NCBI GenBank assembly: GCA_012103375.1
Contig: WLWX01000001.1
Coordinates: 3,514,492-3,578,491, forward strand
DNA: 64,000 nt
Source: Paracoccaceae bacterium
GTDB lineage: Bacteria > Pseudomonadota > Alphaproteobacteria > Rhodobacterales > Rhodobacteraceae
Reading direction: 5' to 3'
The translations under genes were made by a program, and so were the position numbers. The notes below the pieces were generated by a model, which was not told where the DNA came from, searched no databases, and saw only the letters and a list, made by a program, of their open reading frames with translations. Shown here piece after piece: positions 56,979 to 64,000 of the stretch; position 1 is the stretch's first letter; each line of letters begins with the position of its first letter.

Positions 56979-57869
56979 TCAGAATCCGATCGACTGGAGG
57001 TATTCGCGATTTGCCCGCGCGTCATCGACGGGCGAGGTGTGGCCAAGCGGGTCGCAGTCCTGCTCGACCGTGCACCAACCCTCGAACCCCGCATCCAACA
57101 GCATCTGGCGCACGGCGGGGAAATCAACATCGCCATCGCCCAGGTTGCAGAAAATCCCCTGACCGCAGGCGTCGTAAAAGCCGGTGCGCTTTTCAATCAC
57201 ATCGGCTTTCACCACAGGATCAATGTCCTTGAAATGCATATAGCTGATGCGCCCGATGTGGCGTTGCATGAAGGCGACGGGGTCGAACCCGGCATAAGAA
57301 TGGTGGCCGGTGTCAAAACAGATTTTCAGATGCTCTTCTGGCACCTCGTCCAGCAGGCGCTCTAACTCAGGCTCAAAGTCGATGAAGCCGCCGGCGTGGG
57401 CGTGCATGCCCACCGTCAACCCGTAATCCTCGGCCCCCATGCGTGCCACATGGGCGATCCGGTCGCGATAGGCGGCCCATTCATCGGCGTCCATCTGTTC
57501 AGCCTCGGCGGCGCGCCCGGCGGTGGGCGCACGGCGTGGCGAGATCGAATCGATCAGCACCAGATGCTGCGCGCCATGGGCGGTCAGCGCCTCGCAAGTG
57601 CGCACGGACCCGTCGAGCACGTCATCCCAGGCGTCCGGCTCGTGGAACGGGCGGAACACGACGCCGCCAATCAGGGTCAGCCCGTTTTCGGCCAGCGCCT
57701 CGGCCACTTGCGGCGGGTCTTCGGGCATGAAGCCAACAGGCCCAAGCTCGATCCCTTTGTACCCGGCCTCGGCGTTCTGTTTTAACACGGTTCTCCAGTC
57801 TGGATTGCGTGGATCATTTGCGAATTCCACGCCCCAGGAACAGGGGGCATTGCCGATTCTGATTGTCAT
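56979..57869 (-). CDS. TIM-barrel sugar isomerase/epimerase or inosose dehydratase (IolE/IolI-like)
   Basis: A 296-residue xylose-isomerase-like TIM barrel. It has 'APCSWGVEF', 'AGYKGIELGPVGFMPEDP', and metal-binding acidic/His positions in 'GMHAHAGGFIDFEPE', 'ICFDTGHHSYAGFDP', 'YMHFKDID' and 'GWCTVEQDCDP'. Between two dehydrogenases in an inositol cluster it should act on 2-keto-myo-inositol (dehydration, IolE) or isomerise it (IolI). The sequence does not let me choose. The start MTIRIGNAP at 57869 is favoured over 57989. Confidence 0.8.
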   Translation of the reverse strand: MTIRIGNAPCSWGVEFANDPRNPDWRTVLKQNAEAGYKGIELGPVGFMPEDPPQVAEALAENGLTLIGGVVFRPFHEPDAWDDVLDGSVRTCEALTAHGAQHLVLIDSISPRRAPTAGRAAEAEQMDADEWAAYRDRIAHVARMGAEDYGLTVGMHAHAGGFIDFEPELERLLDEVPEEHLKICFDTGHHSYAGFDPVAFMQRHIGRISYMHFKDIDPVVKADVIEKRTGFYDACGQGIFCNLGDGDVDFPAVRQMLLDAGFEGWCTVEQDCDPLGHTSPVDDARANREYLQSIGF

Positions 57870-57889
57870 TTTGGGGCTCCCCTTCCGGG

Positions 57890-58990
57890 CTAAAAATCGC
57901 TGACGGTTTGCCAGCTTCGTGATGCATGTGACGCACGGGTTGCCGCGACGACCTGTTGAACTTCCAGACCAGCCCGGAACGTGGGCCAAATCGCCTGCCC
58001 GGTGTCGATGGCACGCAGAAAGTCATGCGCCTCGATTATGATCTGATCCTGATAACCGGTGCCATGCCCCGGCCCCTTGCAGAACGGCAGGTAATCCGGG
58101 TGCGCCGGGCCGGTCAGGATCTTGCGGAACCCGCGTTGTTCGGGCGGCGCATCGGCGTGGTACAGCCACAATGCGTTCTGATCTTCCTGATCAAAGCGGA
58201 TCGCGCCCTCGGTTCCAAACACCTCATAGGCATAGCCCATCTTGCGCCCGGTCGCGACCCGGCTGGCGGTGATGTGACCGCCGACGCCACTGGCAAAACG
58301 CACCATCATTTGTACCTGATCGTCATTCGTCACCGGGATGCCGCCGCGCGTTGGATGCACCGTTTCCATCACCGCGTTCAGCTCGGCAATCGGTCCCATC
58401 AGGGCCAGTGCGGCGTTGATTGCGTGGGGCGCCAGATCGCCAAGACACCCGTTCGCCTCGCCCGAGTATCGCCAGGCGGCGATGCCGGTGTCGTTGTGAA
58501 AATCTTCGGTGTGTTCGCCGCGAAAATGGGTGATCTGCCCCAGTGCGCCATCCGCGATAAGCTGGCGCGCGTATTGCGTCGCCGGCGTGCGGGCGTAGTT
58601 ATAAGCGACCTGGTTGGCGACCCCGGCCTTGTCGGCGGCGGCCACCATTGCGCGGGCATCTTCAACGTGCAGGCCCATCGGCTTTTCGCACAGAACAGGT
58701 TTGCCAAGGGCCAGCGCAGCCTCGGCGATGTCACGATGGGTGCTTTGCGGTGAGGCGATGACCACCGCTTCGACCGAAGGATCATTCACCAGATCGGCCC
58801 AATCCGCCGCACCGCGCGCGAATCCATAGGCTTTGGCATAGCGTGCGCTGCTGCCCGGGCCAGAGCCGCAGATCGCGGCAAGTCGCGGCTTCAGGCGGGT
58901 CTCGAAGATGGTGCCGACACTGGCAAATGCAGCCGAATGGGCCTTGCCCATATAGCCACCGCCCACGATACCTATGCCGATTTCGGCCAT
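57890..58990 (-). CDS. Gfo/Idh/MocA family oxidoreductase (inositol-type dehydrogenase)
   Basis: A 366-residue dehydrogenase: 'GIGIVGGGYMGKAHSAAF', 'VVIASPQSTHRDI', 'PVLCEKPMGLHVEDA', and 'GCLGDLAPHAINAAL' with the conserved Asp/His pair. It is the first gene of the leftward arm, divergent from iolD, with a palindromic operator between them. It probably oxidises an inositol isomer to an inosose for the adjacent TIM-barrel enzyme. The start MAEIGIG at 58990 omits a 10-residue extension. Confidence 0.85.
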   Translation of the reverse strand: MAEIGIGIVGGGYMGKAHSAAFASVGTIFETRLKPRLAAICGSGPGSSARYAKAYGFARGAADWADLVNDPSVEAVVIASPQSTHRDIAEAALALGKPVLCEKPMGLHVEDARAMVAAADKAGVANQVAYNYARTPATQYARQLIADGALGQITHFRGEHTEDFHNDTGIAAWRYSGEANGCLGDLAPHAINAALALMGPIAELNAVMETVHPTRGGIPVTNDDQVQMMVRFASGVGGHITASRVATGRKMGYAYEVFGTEGAIRFDQEDQNALWLYHADAPPEQRGFRKILTGPAHPDYLPFCKGPGHGTGYQDQIIIEAHDFLRAIDTGQAIWPTFRAGLEVQQVVAATRASHASRSWQTVSDF

Positions 58991-59013
58991 GAAGCGCCTC
59001 CCACCAAAAACCG

Positions 59014-59031
59014 TTTGCAACCGGTTGCAAA
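59014..59031. promoter_or_regulatory. 18-bp perfect palindrome, candidate LacI-family operator
   Basis: TTTGCAACCGGTTGCAAA lies in the 96-bp divergent region between the Gfo/Idh gene and iolD. Perfect symmetry with a central CG step is typical of LacI/GalR-family operators. It would co-regulate both arms of the inositol cluster. No LacI-type gene is in the window. Confidence 0.7.
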
Positions 59032-59086
59032 ACGAGTATCTTCAATCGCGCCCTGTGGTCAATGGGCCATTTTCGATGAGGACACC

Positions 59087-60946
59087 ATGAGCACTGTCAC
59101 CCTGACCACCGCGCAGGCCATCGTCCGCTATCTGGCGGCACAGTTTATCGAGATCGACGGCGAAAAGACCCGCGTTTGCGGCGGCGGCTTCGGCATATTC
59201 GGCCATGGCAACGTGCCTTGCCTGGGTGAAGCGCTGTGGGATCACCGCGATATCCTGCCGCTTTACAGGGGCCAGAACGAACAGAGCATGGGCTTTGCGG
59301 CGGCGGCTTATGCTAAGTACCACCTGCGCCAGCGCTTCATGCTGTGCACGGCCAGCGCCGGACCGGGGACGGCGAACCTCTATACCGCCAGCGCGCTGGC
59401 CCATGCCAACCGCCTGCCGATGCTGATGCTGTGCGGTGACGCCTATCAGACCCGGCTGCCGGATCCGGTTCTGCAACAGTTGGAGCATTACGGGAACCCC
59501 GCGCTGGGTCTGAATGACGGCTTCCAGACGGTCACCCGATACTGGGATCGGATCACCCATCCCGCACAGGTGGTTCAGAGCCTTCCCGCCGCCCTTGCCA
59601 CGATGCTGGACCCGGCTGATTGCGGCCCGGCGTTCATCGCGCTGCCACAGGATGTGCAGGGCTGGACCTATGACTATCCGGTGGAGTTTTTCGCCGAACG
59701 GACGCACCGGATTCGTCGTCAGGCACCTGATCAGTCCGAGGTTGCCGAGGCTGCGGCGCTGCTGAAAACGGCCGAACGTCCGATGATCATCGCCGGAGGT
59801 GGCGTTCAGTATTCGCGCGCTGTGGCCGAACTGACCGCCTTTGCCGAAGGGTTGAATATTCCCGTGGTCGAAACCATCGCCGGGCGGGCGAATATGGTGG
59901 CAGGCCATCCACTGAATATCGGGCCGATCGGCGTCACGGGGTCGAATTCCGCGAATGCGATTGCCGAACGCGCAGATGTCATCGTTTCGGTCGGAAGCCG
60001 CCTTCAGGACTTCACCACCGGGTCCTGGACAGCGTTTGCGGGGGACGCAAAGTTTATCTCGATCAATGCAGCACGCCACGATGCGGGCAAGCATATGGCG
60101 CTGCCGGTGGTCGGGGACGCGAAACTGGGGCTGGAGGCGCTGGGCAAAGCGACGGCAATGTATTCCGCGCCCGACGGCTGGACAGTGCGCGCCCAGGCCG
60201 AGCGGGCGAAATGGGACGCCTATGTCGCCGAGAACGTGACGCCCGGGAATCGCCCGAATTCCTATGCGCAGGCCATCGGCGTGGTGAATGAATTGATGGG
60301 CAAGCGTGACCGGGTGGTCACCGCCGCCGGGGGGCTGCCTGCCGAAGTCACCGCCAACTGGCGCACGCTGGATATCGGCACCGTGGACGTGGAGTTCGGC
60401 TTTTCCTGCATGGGGTACGAGATTGCCGGCGCCTGGGGCGCGCGGATTGCCCAGGCGGAGAAAGAGCCTGAGGCCGACGTCGTCTCGCTGGTCGGGGACG
60501 GGGCCTATCTGCTGATGAACTCGGACATTTATTCGTCGGTTCTGACACAGAAGAAAATGATCGTTGTCGTGCTGGACAATGGCGGATTCGCGGTGATCAA
60601 CAAGCTGCAAAACAACACCGGGCAGGAAAGCTTCAACAACCTGATCGCCGATTGCCCGACGGTGCCGGACCCCTTCGCAGTGGATTTTGAAAGCCATGCA
60701 CGGGCGATAGGGGCGAATGCCGAAACAGTCTCGAACCCCGCTGAACTCGCCGAGGCGTTCAAGCGCGCCCAGGCTGCCGACAAGACCAGCGTGATTGTCA
60801 TGCAGGTGGACCCCTATGAGGGTTGGACAACAGAAGGTCACACCTGGTGGGAGGTTGGAACGCCCCACATCAGCGACAAGCCGGGCATCAATGCGGCACA
60901 TGCCGAAATCGAAGCTGCGCGCAGCCGCCAGCGAAAAGGAATCTGA
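59087..60946 (+). CDS. iolD: 3D-(3,5/4)-trihydroxycyclohexane-1,2-dione hydrolase
   Basis: A 619-residue thiamine-diphosphate enzyme that opens the inositol ring to give 5-deoxy-glucuronate. N-terminal 'MSTVTLTTAQAIVRYLAAQ' and 'GHGNVPCLGEAL' with 'YRGQNEQSMGFAAAAYAK' (catalytic Glu region) are IolD hallmarks. The ThDP/Mg motif is 'LVGDGAYLLMNSDIYSSV' through 'VLDNGGFAVINKLQ'. It heads the rightward operon iolD-phyH-iolC-(MITE)-iolB-aldolase; the next gene starts 3 bp after its stop. Confidence 0.96.
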   Translation: MSTVTLTTAQAIVRYLAAQFIEIDGEKTRVCGGGFGIFGHGNVPCLGEALWDHRDILPLYRGQNEQSMGFAAAAYAKYHLRQRFMLCTASAGPGTANLYTASALAHANRLPMLMLCGDAYQTRLPDPVLQQLEHYGNPALGLNDGFQTVTRYWDRITHPAQVVQSLPAALATMLDPADCGPAFIALPQDVQGWTYDYPVEFFAERTHRIRRQAPDQSEVAEAAALLKTAERPMIIAGGGVQYSRAVAELTAFAEGLNIPVVETIAGRANMVAGHPLNIGPIGVTGSNSANAIAERADVIVSVGSRLQDFTTGSWTAFAGDAKFISINAARHDAGKHMALPVVGDAKLGLEALGKATAMYSAPDGWTVRAQAERAKWDAYVAENVTPGNRPNSYAQAIGVVNELMGKRDRVVTAAGGLPAEVTANWRTLDIGTVDVEFGFSCMGYEIAGAWGARIAQAEKEPEADVVSLVGDGAYLLMNSDIYSSVLTQKKMIVVVLDNGGFAVINKLQNNTGQESFNNLIADCPTVPDPFAVDFESHARAIGANAETVSNPAELAEAFKRAQAADKTSVIVMQVDPYEGWTTEGHTWWEVGTPHISDKPGINAAHAEIEAARSRQRKGI

Positions 60947-60949
60947 GCG

Positions 60950-61795
60950 ATGAAGACCTATACCGCCGCAACCGCCGATCCGGTTGAGATCTGTGATGAG
61001 TTGATGAACGGCGCCGGAGCGGTGAAACTGAAAGGCCTGTTTTCAGACGCCGACATCGCCGAGGCGCGCCAGATCATCATGGAGTATTCCGATGCGGATG
61101 CGGTGAAGGTCACGCATTTTCAGGGGGCAGCAGCAGATGACGGCAAACTGAACCTGCAACGCCGGGTCTGGAACCTGCTGGCCAAGGGCGATGTCTTTTC
61201 CCGCATGGCCGAAGAACCAACCGTGATGAAGATCCTGTCGCGGTTTCTGGGGAACGAATTCATCATGGGCTCGATCGCGGCAAACCGTATCCTGCCGGGT
61301 GGGCCGGGGCAGGAACCCCATGTGGACTTCCCCTATTGGGACTTTCACAAACCAGATTCGCACCCGATGGGGTTGAACGCGTCCTTCCCGATGAACGCGC
61401 AGATCTCGATCATTTTGGACCCGTTCACCGACGAAAGCGGCGCGACGGCCTATTTGCCCGGCACGCAAAAAGACCTGCGTTATCCGACCCCGGAGGAACA
61501 GGCGGATTTCTACAAGAATTGCGCCCGGATGACCGGGGAACCGGGCGACACGGTGCTGTTTTTCGGGGCCGCCTGGCATTGCGCGATGCCCAATAACTCG
61601 GATCACGAACGCAATGCGGTGCTGATCAACTATGTCCCGAAATTCGTCGCCCCGCTGGAAGATATGCCCGGCGCCTTGGCGCAAAGCTTCATGGATGCTG
61701 CCAGCCCGCAGATGCGGCAATTGCTGGGTCTGAACTATAAATACCCCGAGGTTCTGGACACCGCAGACGCTGTGAACGCCGAGGGCCGCAAGTGA
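60950..61795 (+). CDS. phytanoyl-CoA dioxygenase (PhyH) family protein in the inositol operon
   Basis: A 281-residue Fe(II)/2-oxoglutarate-type dioxygenase. The iron ligands are visible as His124 and Asp126 ('EPHVDFPYW') and His210 ('AAWHCAMPNN'), with Arg221 ('HERNAV') placed to bind 2-oxoglutarate. It lies 3 bp after iolD and overlaps iolC by 4 bp, so it is firmly part of the operon although not a standard inositol enzyme. A role in hydroxylating or O-demethylating an inositol derivative such as a methyl-inositol is plausible but unproven. Confidence 0.85.
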   Translation: MKTYTAATADPVEICDELMNGAGAVKLKGLFSDADIAEARQIIMEYSDADAVKVTHFQGAAADDGKLNLQRRVWNLLAKGDVFSRMAEEPTVMKILSRFLGNEFIMGSIAANRILPGGPGQEPHVDFPYWDFHKPDSHPMGLNASFPMNAQISIILDPFTDESGATAYLPGTQKDLRYPTPEEQADFYKNCARMTGEPGDTVLFFGAAWHCAMPNNSDHERNAVLINYVPKFVAPLEDMPGALAQSFMDAASPQMRQLLGLNYKYPEVLDTADAVNAEGRK

Positions 61796-62775
61796 GCGAT
61801 CTGTTAGCGGGAATCGCCCGCAACGACTTTCTGGTGATTGGACGCGCGGGAATGGATTTCTCGCCACATCCGGCTGGCACCAGGACCGAAGATGCGACCG
61901 AATTTGTCGCGGGCCTTGGCGGGTCGTCGGCCAATATCGCCGCAGGAATTTGCAAGTTCGGCGGCAAGGCGGCTCTGGTGACCTGTGTATCGGACGATTC
62001 CATCGGGCGGTATTGCGTCAATCAGTTGCAGCACTATGGCGTTGATGCCGCGCATGTGCGCGCCGTTGGCGGGGAATACCGCAATTCGCTCGCCGTTTAT
62101 GAAAGCCGGGTCGAGGACCACCAGACTGTGATCTATCGCAACGGCGCGGCAGATTTTCAGATGTCCGAAGCGGATGTGGAAGCGGTGGATTACGCGCGCT
62201 TTGGCGCGTTAATCACGGCCGGCACGGTATTCGCTGCCGAACCGTCGCGCAGCGCCACGTTCCGCGCGTTTGAATTGGCGAAAGCCGCAGGCGTGCCGAT
62301 CATTTTTGATGTCGATTATCGACCCTATTCCTGGCCATCTGCACAGGTTGCCGCAGATGTCCTGTCCCGCGCCGGGGCTTTGTCGGACATGATCGTCGGC
62401 AATGACGAAGAATTTGGTTTCATGGCCGGGGATATCTCAGAAGGTCTGGCCAAGGCGCGTGAACTGGCGGGTACGACGGCCAGCATCGTGATCTATAAAA
62501 TGGGTGAAAAAGGCGCGATCACCTTCGCGGATAATGCAGAGATTCGCACCGGGATTTATCCGGCCACGGCCCTTAAACCCACCGGTGCAGGCGACAGTTT
62601 CATGGCCGGGCTGATGGCCGGTCTTGCCGCTGGGTTCCCGCTGCGCGAGGCGATTCTGCGCGGTTCGGCCTGTGCATCCATCGTCGTGGCGAAACCGGGT
62701 TGCGCGCCCGCGATGCCAAATACGGAACAATTGGAAGACTTCCTGGCCGCTCATCCCGGCCCAACCGAGGCTTAG
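61792..62775 (+). CDS. iolC: 5-dehydro-2-deoxygluconokinase
   Basis: A 327-residue PfkB/ribokinase-family sugar kinase: 'AGLGGSSANIAAGICKFGGKAALV' region near the N-terminus, 'GVPIIFDVDYRPYSWPS' typical of IolC, and the catalytic 'KPTGAGDSFMAGLMAG' near the C-terminus. It phosphorylates 2-deoxy-5-keto-gluconate before aldol cleavage. Start overlaps the dioxygenase stop (ATGA-type). The stop codon TAG at 62773-62775 is kept although a MITE is inserted directly at it. Confidence 0.94.
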   Translation: MSDLLAGIARNDFLVIGRAGMDFSPHPAGTRTEDATEFVAGLGGSSANIAAGICKFGGKAALVTCVSDDSIGRYCVNQLQHYGVDAAHVRAVGGEYRNSLAVYESRVEDHQTVIYRNGAADFQMSEADVEAVDYARFGALITAGTVFAAEPSRSATFRAFELAKAAGVPIIFDVDYRPYSWPSAQVAADVLSRAGALSDMIVGNDEEFGFMAGDISEGLAKARELAGTTASIVIYKMGEKGAITFADNAEIRTGIYPATALKPTGAGDSFMAGLMAGLAAGFPLREAILRGSACASIVVAKPGCAPAMPNTEQLEDFLAAHPGPTEA

Positions 62776-62777
62776 CC

Positions 62778-62995
62778 GATTGTGTTGAAAAACTCCGTTT
62801 TAGGGCCTGAACGATGATTTTTCTTTCCATGCAGCCCGATCCTAAATTTTTGGCGCGGGGGTCGGCCCAAATCGCCTACATGCGCTCACGCGCAGCCATG
62901 CGCTGTCTCGTGGTCAAAGCTTTCCGACTATTTCGCTTCATAGGTTTTCGCAAGAAATCCGCGACGCTCTGATTTCGGAGTTTTTCAACACAATC
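62778..62995 (+). mobile_element. MITE copy 6 (between iolC and iolB-like gene)
   Basis: Same 218-bp element, forward orientation, target duplication AGCC (62774-62777 and 62996-62999). It sits exactly at the iolC stop codon and moves the GAGG ribosome-binding sequence (62767-62770), natively 8 bp from the next ATG, 230 bp upstream of it. Confidence 0.95.
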
Positions 62996-63000
62996 AGCCC

Positions 63001-63843
63001 ATGCACATCGCCCCTTTCGACAATCAGAACAAACCCATTGTGGATGCGGGCGACACAACCGTTCCGCTGAACTATTTCAACATCGTCAAGCTGACCAAGG
63101 ACCAGGCGTTCGACTATCAGGTGCCGGGGTTTGAAACCTGCATCGTGCCCGCAACCGGAACGGTCGATGTTGAGGTTGAGGGGTTCACCGCCAAAGCGCT
63201 CGGCGGGCGCGGCGTGGATGTCTGGGATGGTGAGCCCGAAGGCGTCTATGTCCCCTCGGGCGCCAAGGCGCGCATGATCTGCACGTCCGACGCTGCCGAG
63301 GTTTTCGTCGCCGGTGCGAAATACGACGAAGTTCTGGAGCCTTTCGCAGTGCGCGCGGACCAGTTGGACCTGGTGCAATACGGCAGCGACGACACCAAAA
63401 CACATCGGAAAATCAAGCATATTCTGGGCCAGAAACAGCACGACAAGGTCGGGCGGCTTCTGGTGAGTGAGCTGTTCACCGTGGGTCAGGGCGGCTGGTC
63501 CGGTTTCCCCAGCCACAAGCACGACACCAACCGCCTCCCCGACGAAACCCGCCATGATGAGACCTATAACTTCCGCTTCCGCCCCAATCACGGGTCTGGC
63601 GTGCAGATGCTTCAGCGCGAGGATGGCAAATCGGGCGACGCCTATCACATTGTCGATGGCTCCACGATCTGTATCGACAACGGCTATCACCCATGTGCGG
63701 TTCTGCCGGGGTACGAAATGTATTATTTCACCATCCTTGGCGGGCTAAGCCAGCGGTCACTGGTTCAGTATTTCCAGCCAAGCCACGCCTATCAGATCGA
63801 GACTATTCCAGGCATCAAGGACATGATTGCGAAGTTCAAATGA
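63001..63843 (+). CDS. divergent IolB-like 5-deoxy-glucuronate isomerase family protein
   Basis: A 280-residue bicupin. The C-terminal cupin carries 'GWSGFPSHKHDTNRLPDETRHDETY' (metal His residues) and ends 'HPCAVLPGYEMYYFTILGGLSQ', clearly IolB-superfamily. The N-terminal half diverges from canonical IolB, of which the window has another copy at 23005. Within the iolD-phyH-iolC operon it should isomerise 5-deoxy-glucuronate or a derivative. The MITE just upstream has removed its native ribosome-binding site, so translation may be impaired. Confidence 0.82.
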   Translation: MHIAPFDNQNKPIVDAGDTTVPLNYFNIVKLTKDQAFDYQVPGFETCIVPATGTVDVEVEGFTAKALGGRGVDVWDGEPEGVYVPSGAKARMICTSDAAEVFVAGAKYDEVLEPFAVRADQLDLVQYGSDDTKTHRKIKHILGQKQHDKVGRLLVSELFTVGQGGWSGFPSHKHDTNRLPDETRHDETYNFRFRPNHGSGVQMLQREDGKSGDAYHIVDGSTICIDNGYHPCAVLPGYEMYYFTILGGLSQRSLVQYFQPSHAYQIETIPGIKDMIAKFK

Positions 63844-64000
63844 CGCTTGCGACCCTCGCCGAGGTTCTGCAGCCCGCGTTGAAAGGCAACTATGCCGTTG
63901 GCGGGCTGGTCACCCTTGGTTGGGAGGATATGCGCGCCTATGTGGCAGCGGCCGAGGCTGCGGATTGCCCCGTCATCCTGCAGGCCGGGCCGTCCTGTCG
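63840..64000 (+). CDS. class II aldolase (probable IolJ-type), 5' part only
   Basis: The first 53 codons of a gene running off the window, overlapping the iolB-like stop as ATGA. The N-terminus 'LATLAEVLQPALKGNYAVGG' followed by 'WEDMRAYVAAAEAADCPVILQ' matches class II fructose/tagatose-bisphosphate aldolases. In this operon it would cleave 2-deoxy-5-keto-gluconate-6-phosphate to malonic semialdehyde and dihydroxyacetone phosphate. Its metal ligands lie beyond the window. Confidence 0.78.
   Translation, partial: MTLATLAEVLQPALKGNYAVGGLVTLGWEDMRAYVAAAEAADCPVILQAGPSC

Noticed and set aside
62876-63058. Short ORFs of about 60 residues ending in the same MITE-derived peptide (also near 21830, 27934 and 29614)
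   Set aside because: They are the same internal frame of the repeated element read from different flanks. Only the arfB fusion is attached to a real gene.

Overview
The window looks like a chromosomal segment of a marine-type alphaproteobacterium of the Rhodobacteraceae (Roseobacter group). The evidence is GC-rich coding with C/G third positions, dense ATGA-overlapping operons, a dnaA-dnaN-recF block with a separate gyrB, a ubiE-ubiB pair, serine-cycle-type malyl-CoA lyase and malate thiokinase genes, and an IalB family protein. Family calls rest on recognised motifs and gene context; no database search was run.

Layout. 1-3.6 kb: an IS1182-type insertion sequence truncates a FAD-dependent oxidoreductase, followed by a uronate-dehydrogenase-like SDR and a rhodanese. 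3.7-16.3 kb: housekeeping core with LysE exporter, DUF1697, recF, dnaN, dnaA, rhodanese, rpsT, enoyl-CoA hydratase and mutM (all minus), then ubiE, ubiB and gyrB (plus). 16.4-22.9 kb: a divergent C1/glyoxylate assimilation island (mclA with a LuxR-type regulator on the minus strand; aminotransferase, mtkA, mtkB and hydroxypyruvate reductase on the plus strand). 23-27.3 kb: a stand-alone iolB and NAD salvage genes (pncA, pncB) around an unusual SnoaL/LuxR regulator. 27.3-30.1 kb: an AT-richer accessory ATPase gene and arfB, both damaged by small mobile elements. 30.4-34.2 kb: VUT/YhhQ-type transporter, phytase-like protein, murein endopeptidase MepA and an MFS carrier. 34.3-45.8 kb: YggT, RecQ, a very large alpha-2-macroglobulin with its partner PbpC, an odd MBL-fold protein and two tiny membrane proteins. 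45.8-51.7 kb: phosphatase and the serine pathway serA, serC, (GT61), serB. 51.7-55.8 kb: ArsR/SRPBCC/YCII cassette, asparaginase, IalB, rlmN. 55.8-64 kb: a divergent myo-inositol catabolism cluster (two Gfo/Idh dehydrogenases and a TIM-barrel protein facing iolD, a PhyH dioxygenase, iolC, an iolB-like gene and a class II aldolase cut by the window end).

The most striking feature is a family of six copies, identical by eye, of a 218-bp miniature inverted-repeat element (MITE). It has perfect 20-bp terminal repeats (GATTGTGTTGAAAAACTCCG), and every copy is flanked by a 4-bp target duplication with a GC core (GGCC, GGCG, GGCT, GGCT, CGCC, AGCC). Three copies sit in one ATPase gene, one in hydroxypyruvate reductase, one in the 3' end of arfB, and one exactly at the iolC stop codon. 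Removing each copy plus one duplication restores an uninterrupted reading frame in every case. The element ends and target type resemble the right end of the IS1182-type element at the start of the window, which suggests trans-mobilisation and a recent burst.

Other points: the serine pathway may be compromised by an apparent single-base deletion in serB, and the island regulator lies beside several inverted repeats. No tRNA, rRNA or CRISPR array was seen, and no DnaA-box cluster that would mark oriC.
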